Source: a virus
Reading direction: 5' to 3' (one strand)
Virus record (IMG/VR): IMGVR_UViG_3300008266_000135
Location: 1 to 40,328 of that record
DNA: 40,328 nucleotides
Each line of letters starts with the position of its first letter. The stretch's first letter is position 1. This document shows, one piece after another, positions 1 through 8,900 of the stretch. Below the pieces are notes generated by a model that saw nothing but the letters and a program-made list of their open reading frames with translations, was not told the origin of the DNA and searched no databases. Both the position numbers and the translations under genes were made by a program.

Positions 1-114
1 CCAATATACCCACTAGGTCTAATCTCAACGCCAAAGGTATTTAAATTCTCAGGCCTACCGAACTCTGAAATGTTTTCCCAAACATATCGCTGATATTGTG
101 GAGTGCCTTCAGTT
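1..114. repeat. Terminal direct repeat, left copy
   Basis: Bases 1..114 are identical to 40215..40328. The repeat lies wholly inside one coding sequence and has no special composition. It therefore looks like the overlap left when an assembler closes a circular map, rather than a biological terminal repeat. Removing one copy gives a circle of 40,214 bp. Confidence 0.95.
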
Positions 115-410
115 AAAAACCGACCTGAATAGTTAAGAAGATCAGTCTGCAAAGGCATGATTGCAAAATTAAATGGTGTTCCGTTGTTAGTTCTTAGGTC
201 AAATCCTGAACAACACCAACTATTTGTCGGATTGAGGAAGCCAACAACACCATTGCTGAACATATAAGATTCAGTAAAGACACGACCATAGTAAGGAAAT
301 GCAAACTGAAGTGGAACTCTGACATATCCATCATCACTTATTTGATGCTCAATTATTTGTGCATGTGCAAAACTGCACAATAGTGCAATAATGCACAATA
401 ACTTTTTCAT
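1..410 (-). CDS. Secreted cysteine-repeat protein, N-terminal part (gene continues at 40214)
   Basis: This is the first 136 codons plus two bases of a gene that continues in frame from 40214 to 39203 after circularisation, giving about 473 residues. The start ATG at 410..408 overlaps the upstream stop in an ATGA. The first 17 residues, MKKLLCIIALLCSFAHA, are a clear Sec signal peptide (Lys-Lys, hydrophobic core, AHA cleavage site), so the product should be exported to or through the inner membrane. The following segment, with an FPYYGR..F......SNGVVGF pattern, resembles the beta-rich domain seen in nidogen-like (NIDO) extracellular proteins; that is a weak, memory-based likeness. The signal-peptide codons are built from repeated TGCA/TATTGCAC words like the dispersed palindromes elsewhere in the genome. 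Role unknown; it sits between tail-fibre-associated genes and the lysis block. Confidence 0.85.
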   Translation of the reverse strand, partial: MKKLLCIIALLCSFAHAQIIEHQISDDGYVRVPLQFAFPYYGRVFTESYMFSNGVVGFLNPTNSWCCSGFDLRTNNGTPFNFAIMPLQTDLLNYSGRFLTEGTPQYQRYVWENISEFGRPENLNTFGVEIRPSGYI

Positions 411-859
411 TCTATCTTTGGCCGTTTTGGCATAAGCCCAGTATTGCTTTCGTAGTATTCCTTAGCATTGATACCGAACTTGCCTTCAATTGGGCAGTAA
501 ACTCCTGCATCCCACATTGCCCACCATACTTTATGGTTTTGGCAAAGAAGTGTCGTAGCAGGGGCTTTCATTTGCTGAAAGTACAAAGACTCTGACAATA
601 CGACTAATTCGCAGTTTAAATCTCTTGTTGTGCCACCCATAGAGATGCCAAGAATCTGTGTCTGCACTGCACCTGATACACCTGTAGAACAGTTCTTGCT
701 ATTAATTGTGGTGATATTAGGGGATATTGCTGAAGGTGGTGGAGACTTTACTGTAGTCTCTGATTTATTAGTGGATTCAGTAATGATAGGTTGAGCCTTA
801 GCAGAATATGCAAAAGCCAATCCAATTAAACAAGCCCATATAGTTAATATTTCTCTCAT
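407..859 (-). CDS. Small secreted protein, unknown function
   Basis: 150 residues. The frame is open further upstream, but the start at 859 is preferred because it overlaps the previous stop in an ATGA and gives an N-terminal signal peptide (MREILTIWACLIGLAFAYSA then KAQ). The mature part begins with a Ser/Thr/Pro-rich spacer and then a domain with four cysteines (near residues 57, 83, 108 and 121), which could form disulfides after export. The stop overlaps the start of the cysteine-repeat gene at 410, so the two secreted proteins are translationally coupled and may act together at the envelope. I do not recognise the family. An outer-membrane or spanin-like role is possible but there is no lipobox. 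Confidence 0.7.
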   Translation of the reverse strand: MREILTIWACLIGLAFAYSAKAQPIITESTNKSETTVKSPPPSAISPNITTINSKNCSTGVSGAVQTQILGISMGGTTRDLNCELVVLSESLYFQQMKAPATTLLCQNHKVWWAMWDAGVYCPIEGKFGINAKEYYESNTGLMPKRPKIE

Positions 860-1026
860 AATTTGAGTGCAATCCCTATAAGAATGGCTATGATGAAGCC
901 ACAAGCTGCCATCAAAATCTGCTCTAATCGTTTAAGACGAGCATTAATTGTTTCATATCTAAACGCACAAACTTCTTCATGTGTGCTTAGTCTTGCTTCT
1001 GTTTGGCTGATTGTGGCTTCGCTCAT
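856..1026 (-). CDS. 56-residue membrane-anchored peptide (XhlA/holin-like candidate)
   Basis: The ATG at 1026 gives 56 residues: a soluble N-terminal half with heptad character (INARLKRLEQIL), then one C-terminal hydrophobic segment at about 38..54 ending in Lys-Leu. Its stop overlaps the start of the next gene at 859 in an ATGA, and it starts four bases after the upstream stop, which supports a real gene. The layout of short coiled coil plus C-terminal membrane helix resembles haemolysin XhlA-type phage proteins and small accessory holins. It lies far from the endolysin on the linear map, but on the same late transcript around the circle. Family assignment is inference from architecture only. 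Confidence 0.65.
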   Translation of the reverse strand: MSEATISQTEARLSTHEEVCAFRYETINARLKRLEQILMAACGFIIAILIGIALKL

Positions 1027-1029
1027 TTC

Positions 1030-1242
1030 TTACTCCGCTTTGTCCTTAGTTAGTGAATCTTTTAGTAACTTTAGAAATGAATCCTTACCGACTTGTAGTT
1101 GCTGTAACTGAAACTGTGTAGAACCAATCTTGCGATCAAGATCTAAACAGTGATTAGTTAATAGTACTTGCTCATCTGTAAAGTCATTTGTATCGTACTC
1201 AACACCGTCAATCGTAATGGGTTTGGTTTGTTTTTCGCCCAT
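1030..1242 (-). CDS. Small conserved phage protein (DUF6447-like)
   Basis: 70 residues with the start at 1242 preceded by AAGGAG at seven bases. The sequence GVEYDTNDFTDEQ followed by a long amphipathic helix (DLDRKIGSTQFQLQQLQVGKDSFLKLLKDSL) is of a type I associate with small tail-module proteins of aquatic phages annotated DUF6447. The C-terminal two thirds should form a coiled coil, suggesting an oligomer. It lies between the tail fibre gene and the small membrane protein genes, so a tail-assembly or fibre-accessory role is plausible but unproven. Confidence 0.75.
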   Translation of the reverse strand: MGEKQTKPITIDGVEYDTNDFTDEQVLLTNHCLDLDRKIGSTQFQLQQLQVGKDSFLKLLKDSLTKDKAE

Positions 1243-1269
1243 GTCGTTCTCCTTACTAGTTAAAAAATC

Positions 1270-1551
1270 TTACCAAGGCAAACCAGAGGCTACCTTTGGT
1301 GCTTGTAGTTCTGCTAATTGTGCATCAAGACTAGCTTCCATAGCTTCTAAGTCTAGCTTTTCAGCTAACCAAGTCTTAACTACTTCTTCGGTTAGGCTTG
1401 CAAAAGGAATGACTGTATCGCCTACTTCAACACCGACTGAGCCATAAGATGATGCTGTGAATTCGCCATCTTGTTTGATAGCGGAATAATGGATGGTAGT
1501 TACGATGTCACCATCTGTGTTGCGGTCTAGTTGATTAATGATTAAGTTCAT
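1270..1551 (-). CDS. Small tail-fibre-associated protein, unknown function
   Basis: 93 residues. The start at 1551 overlaps the tail fibre stop (ATGA), so it is translationally coupled to the fibre. The N-terminal half (NQLDRNTDGDIVTTIHYSAI) looks beta-rich; the C-terminal half (EEVVKTWLAEKLDLEAMEASLDAQLAELQ) is helical and ends in GLPW. Similar small proteins are commonly found just downstream of aquatic phage tail fibres (DUF7936-type, from memory). The position suggests a fibre chaperone or accessory, though the fibre already carries its own S74 chaperone. Confidence 0.7.
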   Translation of the reverse strand: MNLIINQLDRNTDGDIVTTIHYSAIKQDGEFTASSYGSVGVEVGDTVIPFASLTEEVVKTWLAEKLDLEAMEASLDAQLAELQAPKVASGLPW

Positions 1552-4500
1552 TTTTTCTCCAATGTTTCAATGCGTGATTTAAGGTCTGTAATGATGGCTT
1601 GTTGTTCTTGAATTGCCTTGATGAGCATTGGTACAAATACAGAATATTTAACTTGTTTTGTAGTTGTCCCAAGGTCGTTACCATCTCTGTCAAAATCAGG
1701 ACTTTCATCAATCATGCTTGGGAAAATCTGTTCAAGTTCTTGGGCAATAACACCAAGTTGCTTTTGTTCTTCGCCAATTAAGTTGTAATTAACAACACGA
1801 ACTTGATTTAATTTTTCTAGCTTTGGTGTGGCATCAACAATATTTTCTTTAAGTTTAATGTCAGAAATAGCACCATAACTGTTATTTTGATTAACCACAT
1901 TGCCGTTGGTATAAATAACTATTCTAGTTGCTGTAGCTGAAGATGAATATCCATCAAAAAATCTACCTACTGTATCGCTACTATTACATGATGCTGCAAT
2001 AGCATGACCAGTTGCACTTAATTGTATAAATTCTCCAGCATAATTTGATGCTGTGTTTTGAGTTACGCTAAATTGTCTTGTGGTTGGTGTTTGATTTATA
2101 CCAACTCTACCAGAGCTATCTATTCTCATGCGTTCTGTATCATTGGTTCTAAAAGCAACTGGATGATTTGTACGAGTTCCTACATAACCTATTCCACTAG
2201 CTCCCATCATTTCAAGAGTTGTTGAACCAGAGCTTGATATTGCTTGAATAACACCATAATCTGAACCTTGGATTGCCAACATTTTGAAGGCGCTACCAAA
2301 GTTAGTTGGACTACTTGTACCAATACCTACATTACCAGAGCTATCAATACGCATACGCTCATTACCACCAGTACCTAGTAGTAAGTTACCGCTTAATTGA
2401 CCTATGTTTCCAGTATTAGTTCCATCGCTAAATTGAATACTTGCATCTCTACCAGCAGCACCAGACCTGAATGTTGAGATTGCATTACCAAAAGCAGATG
2501 TGCTTGTTCCAGTAGTAACGACATGAAGCGGTAAGAGTGGACTAGAAGTACCAATACCTAATTTACCACTAGCATCTAGTGTCATTGCCTGTGTAAAGGT
2601 AATAGCGTTTCCTGCTGTGCCTGATGGTGCTGTGTACCATTGATGCTGACCGCTAATCATGCCGTAAGCACTAGCAAAAGAACTAGTTAAATATAGGCTA
2701 TTTGTTCCGTTGTTGTATGTATTTCTGCCAAAAATAACATCACCAGCCGAAGAAACATAAGTAGAACCAACAGCACCAACTTGCAAAGCCTTGAATGAAC
2801 CACCCCAAGCACTAGGAGTAACTCCCAAGCCAAGGTTGCCTGATGAGTCTAGACGCATTCTTTCTGTTGGACTAGCTGCTCCATCTGCTGTAGTACTAAA
2901 TACTAAGCGACCTGGCATATCGTTAGCACCAGGAGTGCCGTCTACAAATGTTGCTATACTAGCCGCTTCTATAAGTCCAGTGCCATCTGCACCCAAAAAC
3001 TGTACACTTCCTAGTCTATCTCCTGAAGCAACGATTGTATTAGAACCTAAAACTGTTCCTTTGGAAGCCCCTAAAACAATACTGCCACCATTTGTTGCTG
3101 TAGTGGTGGAATTTCTAATAGCAGATATTCTTGATTCGTCACCAGTTAAGCCTTCTACTTGGAATTCTGATGAAGCTGAACCAAATAAATTAGTTCTCGC
3201 ACTAGTGGTATTTAATAGCAATCTACCACTAGCATCTAGTGTCATTGCCTGTGTAAAGCTAATAGTGTTTCCAGCTGTGCCTGATGGTGCGTTGTACCAT
3301 TTGTGAATACCTAAATCTACCGCATAAGCTGCTGCCAACCCTGTTCTAGAATAAATAGCATTTGAAGCACCTAAATAAGCATTTTGATAAAGATTAATAC
3401 TTGCAGAACCATAACTAAATACAGAGCCAGCATTAAACTCTAAAGCTCTTACTGAATTAGTTGTCTGCCAAGCACTAGGAGTAACACCAAGACCTAGGTT
3501 GCCTGATGTATCCAATCTCATTTTCTCTGAGTTGTTTACTACAAAGCCTATAGGTGCATTGCTGTAATTACCTAGATAACCAATGCCAGACTGAGGTGAC
3601 ATACCCATCTGCACAGAGTTAGCTTGCACAGAAAGCAAATAGTTAGGACTAGTTGTTCCAATACCTACACTACCAGCAACATAAGCATCACCAGCTTGAA
3701 CATATAAACCCCAGTTTCTTACTGTTGCACCTGATACAGAGCTATATAATCCATAATTAGCACCAGTTGTTACACCTGTACAAGAAGCAACAATAGCAGT
3801 AGCACCATCTGTTGTAGATGTCTGTGATACTTGAAACTTATTTGTTGCTGCTGGACTAGAAGTGCCTACACCTACATTACCAGCACTAGTGATACGCATA
3901 CGCTCTGTATCAGCAGTTAGCCATCTTTGATAACCAGACTCTATAAGGTTATAACTAACATCACTTCCAACCATATATACTTGCAAACCATCGCCAGTAG
4001 TATCTCCAGTTGTACTATTTCTTAAAGTTAGTCTCGGGAAATCGCTTGCATAAATAGCTAATCCAAAACCATTAGTACCAGCAGCAATGCCTGTATTTAA
4101 ACCAATATTTCCTACAACATGAAGTCTTTGTGCTGGACTAGCAGTACCTAAACCGACTGTGTTATTAGTAGCATCAATAACAAAAGTATTGCTATCAAAG
4201 TTCAATCCATTAGGAATAGATACTGCACTAGAGTTGATTGTTAAAGCATCTCCACTAGCATCTCCTAGTGTTGCACCGCCATTGGCTGAGAAAGCTCCTG
4301 ATGCTGATAGTGTAGTGAAAGCACCAGTAGAAGCTGTACTCGCACCAATAGTTGTACCATTGATTGATCCACCAGTAATCGTCACATTGGCTAAGGCATC
4401 TTGCTCAATAGCGTTATTTAGCTCATCTCTAGTGATTTTCTTTAGGGAGCTAGTTGATACGTCATAAACTAGGAATAAATCGCCTGAAGCAGTGCCTACA

Positions 4501-4694
4501 CCTGTTAAAGCAGATAATGCTGTAGGATCAACGTTACTAAGGTCTTGTCTAGCTAAAGGATGGCCACCAACAGTAGAACCATCATGGACTACGGCAGTAT
4601 CCTTGGTAGTATCAATGGTAATCTCACCTTCCAAGCCTGTGAAAGTGCTATGTTGGACTGTGGTTCCTCTGCGTCTCTGTACACCTGTGGTCAT
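1548..4694 (-). CDS. Tail fibre with C-terminal S74 intramolecular chaperone
   Basis: 1048 residues. Residues 1..55 (GVQRRRGTTVQHSTFTGLEG and TAVVHDGSTVGGHPLARQDL) match the short N-terminal tip-attachment domain seen in many phage fibres and in Mtd-like proteins. The long middle consists of repeated beta units ending ERMRIDSSGNVGIGTSSP or AMTLDASGKLGIGTSSP, typical of trimeric fibre shafts. The last ~105 residues begin SDIKLKENI, contain LGVIAQELEQIFP and end in a coiled coil; this is the peptidase S74 (endosialidase) chaperone, which trimerises the fibre and then cuts itself off. It is expected to bind the host surface. It lies at the end of the tail module as is usual for the receptor-binding gene. 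Confidence 0.93.
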   Translation of the reverse strand: MTTGVQRRRGTTVQHSTFTGLEGEITIDTTKDTAVVHDGSTVGGHPLARQDLSNVDPTALSALTGVGTASGDLFLVYDVSTSSLKKITRDELNNAIEQDALANVTITGGSINGTTIGASTASTGAFTTLSASGAFSANGGATLGDASGDALTINSSAVSIPNGLNFDSNTFVIDATNNTVGLGTASPAQRLHVVGNIGLNTGIAAGTNGFGLAIYASDFPRLTLRNSTTGDTTGDGLQVYMVGSDVSYNLIESGYQRWLTADTERMRITSAGNVGVGTSSPAATNKFQVSQTSTTDGATAIVASCTGVTTGANYGLYSSVSGATVRNWGLYVQAGDAYVAGSVGIGTTSPNYLLSVQANSVQMGMSPQSGIGYLGNYSNAPIGFVVNNSEKMRLDTSGNLGLGVTPSAWQTTNSVRALEFNAGSVFSYGSASINLYQNAYLGASNAIYSRTGLAAAYAVDLGIHKWYNAPSGTAGNTISFTQAMTLDASGRLLLNTTSARTNLFGSASSEFQVEGLTGDESRISAIRNSTTTATNGGSIVLGASKGTVLGSNTIVASGDRLGSVQFLGADGTGLIEAASIATFVDGTPGANDMPGRLVFSTTADGAASPTERMRLDSSGNLGLGVTPSAWGGSFKALQVGAVGSTYVSSAGDVIFGRNTYNNGTNSLYLTSSFASAYGMISGQHQWYTAPSGTAGNAITFTQAMTLDASGKLGIGTSSPLLPLHVVTTGTSTSAFGNAISTFRSGAAGRDASIQFSDGTNTGNIGQLSGNLLLGTGGNERMRIDSSGNVGIGTSSPTNFGSAFKMLAIQGSDYGVIQAISSSGSTTLEMMGASGIGYVGTRTNHPVAFRTNDTERMRIDSSGRVGINQTPTTRQFSVTQNTASNYAGEFIQLSATGHAIAASCNSSDTVGRFFDGYSSSATATRIVIYTNGNVVNQNNSYGAISDIKLKENIVDATPKLEKLNQVRVVNYNLIGEEQKQLGVIAQELEQIFPSMIDESPDFDRDGNDLGTTTKQVKYSVFVPMLIKAIQEQQAIITDLKSRIETLEKK
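2560..2640 (-). repeat. Tail-fibre internal direct repeat, copy A
   Basis: About 75 bases here are nearly identical to 3222..3300 in the same gene and orientation. Both encode the LDASG...FTQAMTLDASG-type unit followed by an HxWY-APSGTAGN segment. A second paired stretch follows the same spacing (about 2809..2860 and 3471..3522). Near-identity at the DNA level suggests a recent internal duplication or gene conversion. Confidence 0.75.
3222..3300 (-). repeat. Tail-fibre internal direct repeat, copy B
   Basis: Partner of the repeat at 2560..2640, differing at only a few positions. The two copies are about 660 bases apart, so homologous exchange would remove or add about 220 codons in frame. 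Confidence 0.75.
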
Positions 4695-4740
4695 TTTTCA
4701 CCTCTTACATTTTGTCTTATTTTATATGATTTTTACCATT

Positions 4741-5595
4741 TTATAAGTATTTACTTGCATCAATAATAATTAACGGCTCACTACCCCTAGATTTTGTGTA
4801 ATATACATCGGCTGTTCGAGCATAATTTATTTGCATAACTGTAGATTCAAAGTAAGAACCTCTAATTCTTCCAATAGCAGTATTTACGTGCCTTAAACTG
4901 CCACGAGCATTAGTTATATCTGATATGTCTTGTTGGTAAAAAAAGGCTGGTAAACTAGGCATATTGGATAATAATTGTGTAGAAGTATAGCTAGTTACAG
5001 TAAATGTCTCAGTTGTATTTGGAAAAACTACTGTTTGTACATTTGAAGTAGAGTATGAAAAAACTTGATTTGGTAGTAAATGTTTATAATTTGAGTTAAA
5101 TGCAGTCCTTCCAGCATATGCGCTAGGTTCACTGGCTTTAATATACATTCCATAACCACTTGGAGATTCATTTGGTGGCAATGAAGAAAAAACAATTACT
5201 CTAGGCTGACCAGCAACATCATTTGATCTTGAATTACATATATTTAATACAATTTCCCATGTTGTATTACTACCTGATTGTGATATTTCTTTAATAGCAT
5301 TAATTGATGCACCATGAACAATTCTTTCATCTTGAATAATAAAAGGTAATGGCTTGCCTCTATCTGTTGCGTAAGTAATTCTATATCTTGCTATTGTTGT
5401 AACCCCAATAGAAAATCCATAAGAATAAGTAAGCACAACTCCTGTGCCTTCAACAAAAGGTATTCCTTCGGTTGTAAAAGCATAAGCACCTGCTGGTGGT
5501 TGAAATACAGCTTGACCTACATAAACAGGATTAAATTGAATATCACTAATAGTAATTTGACCATTGCCATTGCGTAATAAAAACCCATAACTCAT
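4741..5595 (-). CDS. Tail-tip accessory protein, unknown function
   Basis: 284 residues, start at 5595 overlapping the upstream stop by four bases. The sequence is rich in Tyr, Ser, Thr and Asn with many beta-prone stretches and no membrane segment. It begins MSYGFLLRNGNGQITISDIQ, a beginning that recurs in proteins placed downstream of J-like tip proteins in aquatic phages. Gene order (J-like protein, 110-residue protein, this gene, tail fibre) suggests a tip or fibre-connector component exposed on the virion. No enzymatic motif is visible. Confidence 0.7.
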   Translation of the reverse strand: MSYGFLLRNGNGQITISDIQFNPVYVGQAVFQPPAGAYAFTTEGIPFVEGTGVVLTYSYGFSIGVTTIARYRITYATDRGKPLPFIIQDERIVHGASINAIKEISQSGSNTTWEIVLNICNSRSNDVAGQPRVIVFSSLPPNESPSGYGMYIKASEPSAYAGRTAFNSNYKHLLPNQVFSYSTSNVQTVVFPNTTETFTVTSYTSTQLLSNMPSLPAFFYQQDISDITNARGSLRHVNTAIGRIRGSYFESTVMQINYARTADVYYTKSRGSEPLIIIDASKYL

Positions 5596-5924
5596 ATCAT
5601 CACCACATAAAGTGTGCTATCTGCTAAAAAATTACCAGTTGCAGTTACTGACCAATCAATGCGAGGTGCAACTCCAGGCACTCCATTATTTGAAACAATA
5701 ACAGTATGAAAATAAGGGACACTAGCAACCAATGCACCATTTAAGAAATCTACTGATTTTATAATCTTATAAAGAATAATAGTTCTACCTTCAAATCCAG
5801 TATAAGTTTTGGTTCCTGTTTGATTTGCACTTGTTAGCTCAACAATATCAGCTAACGCAAATGGCACTGTATTATCATTAATCTGTAAACCATTAGGAAG
5901 ATCAACAATAGCACCAAAACTCAT
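5592..5924 (-). CDS. Small tail-tip-associated protein, unknown function
   Basis: 110 residues beginning MSFGAIVDLPNGLQINDNTV. It overlaps the end of the J-like gene (ATG at 5924) and the start of the next gene (5595), so three tip genes are coupled. The sequence is beta-rich, with the phrase TGTKTYTGFEGRTIILYK, and has no transmembrane helix. Its N-terminus resembles that of the following 284-residue protein (MSYGFLLRNGNG), so the two may be diverged members of one structural family. Function is inferred from place only. Confidence 0.7.
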   Translation of the reverse strand: MSFGAIVDLPNGLQINDNTVPFALADIVELTSANQTGTKTYTGFEGRTIILYKIIKSVDFLNGALVASVPYFHTVIVSNNGVPGVAPRIDWSVTATGNFLADSTLYVVMI

Positions 5925-8900
5925 GCTGTTAAATCTCCTATCTGTACACGCAACGTTCCTGAAGCATCATAAATTTTAATTGCTCTATTATTCATTTCCA
6001 TCCTAGCGCCACTTGTTCCAGTCTTAACAGCAAAGTTAGCCTCGCCAACCAAGTTTAAACTAGCAATTTTAGCGGATGTAATAGCTGCATCTTGAATCTT
6101 AGCTGTAGTAATAGCACCGTTAGCAATTTTTGCATTAGTAATTACTGCATCATTAATTTGTGCTGCTGAAGTAATAACGCCTGCCGCAGCAATTAATCCA
6201 CCTGTAATAGCATTGGCTGCAATTTTATCTGTTTGAATAGCACCTGTTTGTATCTTATCAGCAGTAATCACATTGGCCGCTAAAGCATCTGTACTAACAG
6301 CACCTGCTGCAATCGTACCTGCTGTAACTGAGTTAGCTGCTAATTTATCAGCAGTAATAGCACCTGCTGCAATTTTTCCTGCTACTACTGAGTTAGCATC
6401 TAATTTATCTGTGGTAATGGCATTTGCAGCTATTTGAGCAGCACTAATAGTTCCGCTTAAATCGCTAGTAGGTACAGCAGCAGTCCATCCTGTGTCTGTA
6501 TAACGATATAACTTTCCATCAGTAGTTAAGACAACCACTCTACCTGTAAAGTTACCTGAAGATGGTAATGTAGCTACAACCTCTACAGGTCTTAAATCGT
6601 TAGAGAAATTACCTGCTGCAAGAGTACCTGCAATATCAGCCGCTAATACTGAGGTAGTCCAAGCGCCACTAGAATATCTATAAATCTTTCCATCAACAGT
6701 GTTAAGAACAACTTTAGCTCCTGCATATCCACTTGGGCTAGGCAAACCAGCAACAACAGATACTGGCTCAAGTCCAGCAGCAAACGATGCCAAGTCCACT
6801 GATCCTGCTGTGATTGAGAAAATATCATCCGACCACGCTGAACCTGTCCAACGATATAGTTTATTAACTGTCGTATCATATTTAATCTGTCCTACAAAGT
6901 CACCTGAAGCAGGCAAAGTTGCTACTGGCTCAATACCATAAGCACCTGCTTCACTAAACAAATTCATAACTTCTTGTGAGAATTGGTCTGAATCAATAAA
7001 CGCAGTCGTTCCTGATGCTACAGTAGACCAATCACTTCTATTGCCTGATCTATCTACTGCACGCAACCAATAGTAATAAGTTGCATTAATTCCTAGGCCT
7101 GAGTCTACATAAATAGAGCCACGAATATTACCTGCACGATTAGAAGTTAATCTGTTATTAACTGTGTTTCTATACAGTTCTACATAATCAAAATCTGATT
7201 CGTTAGGGTTATCCCATGAGATAGTTAATTGCTTATATCCACTAGATATATTAATGTTTTCAACTTCGCTAGGTGGCGTTGTATCACCTTGAGTGAAAGC
7301 ACCAATATTTGTCCATGCTGACAATATGCCTAAAGGATTGATGGCACGAATACGGATTGAATATTCAAAATCCTCTAATACTGGAGCAATCGTAAAGCTA
7401 TTTAAGCTAGTAAATCGTGAGTTGTAATTAGTCTCAGCAGAAGGAACTACGTCTGATACTGAACCATAATCTAGCTGTAATGTTGATGCACTTGTTACTG
7501 AGCCATAATCAACAGTACTTGTAGTATTGGCTGTAATCAATCCCCAATCTACGTTACCTGATCCACGAATCCATTGAATTTCATATCTAGGCGTAATACC
7601 TACAATTGGTGCATCCCATGTAACTTCTAAACCTAATTGAACTGAACCGTCTTGAGCTAATTGAGTTGTAGGATTAGTTGCAATGTTTGTTACTGGCTCT
7701 GCAAAGAAAGCATCAGGCAATCCTGTGTTGGGGAAAGCGTCAGGACTTACTTCATCAGACTCATCATATACAGCAGCACCATCTTCTTGCAATGTCAATG
7801 CTACAGGTGCAGTTGTATTAAATGACCAATCAATTACCCTAAATACCTTATTAGTCCAACCAAATGTGCTATTGGTTACAGTAACTCTATCGCCACACTG
7901 TAATGGCCATGCTTTCAAATTACATGGCATATCAATTACTAAAGATTGTCTTGCACGCTCCACAATAATTCTTGCAATATTCTGACAGCGTTGATTGCTA
8001 TTGGTGTAATGCAAAGTAAAGTCTGTGTATAGTTCTTCGCCATCTGCAGCAATAAATGTAGAATTTCTGTAAGGTGTGTAATCAGTAACAGCATAAGCCT
8101 TATCAGGATTGACGAACTGACCATTCACTGAGTTAAACAAGTCGGCTAATGATGAGCCAGGAGCCACTGAGATACCGCCAACCAAATCATCTTCAGTCAA
8201 AGCTAAAACTGGTTCTCTGTAAACGCCAGCATGAATATTCCATCCACCTGACTGAGTAGTAAAGCCACACATAGAATCTGACAATGAATCCAATACTTGT
8301 TTAGGGTCTTGGTCTGTCTTGAATGAACCGTTACAAGTGTATCGCTTACCTACGTTAATAGTTTCATCGCAGTCATTGGCTGCATCAACAAATGATTGTG
8401 CAACTAGATTAGTGGCTGGCTGACCTCTGCCATAATCTTGTGTCAAATAATCATAAATACATAAAGCAGGGTTATCACTCCAAGCAGTCACACCTGTACG
8501 CAAATCGTATAATTTCTTACCCTTAATTAAAGCATTAATCTGTGGAATACCTGATTGAAAGTCTTGTTGATTTAAATCAATACGAACTACTGTGTAAGCA
8601 AAGCCACGCAATAAATGATCAGCAGTCCAATAAGAACCACATTCAGCAATCAATGAAGCATCAGCAGGATCTGCTGCAGTACCTAAGTGTTTTTTAACTC
8701 TTACCTGATTAGCATATTTACCAGTAGTACAGTTGCCATTGGCATCTAATGTACCTAATGACTCATCACCTACCCAAATCGTATTAATCTCAGCTACTTC
8801 GTGACAAGCATGAACTACAACAATATGTCTATATTGGTCTTTATCTCCTGACTTCAACACAGCAGCAATTGCACCGCCTACTCTTGCCTCACCATAAATA

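Noticed and set aside
1-114. True short terminal repeat like that of T7-type phages
   Set aside because: The repeat sits in the middle of a gene that reads through the join, and the rest of the genome is not T7-like; assembly overlap is simpler.
2791-3306. 171-codon frame opposite the tail fibre gene
   Set aside because: Antisense shadow of the repeated beta units of the fibre; Pro/Val/Ala-rich product with no ribosome site.
1548-4694. Diversity-generating retroelement acting on the tail fibre (N-terminus is Mtd-like)
   Set aside because: No reverse transcriptase gene and no template/variable repeat pair with A-specific changes was seen.
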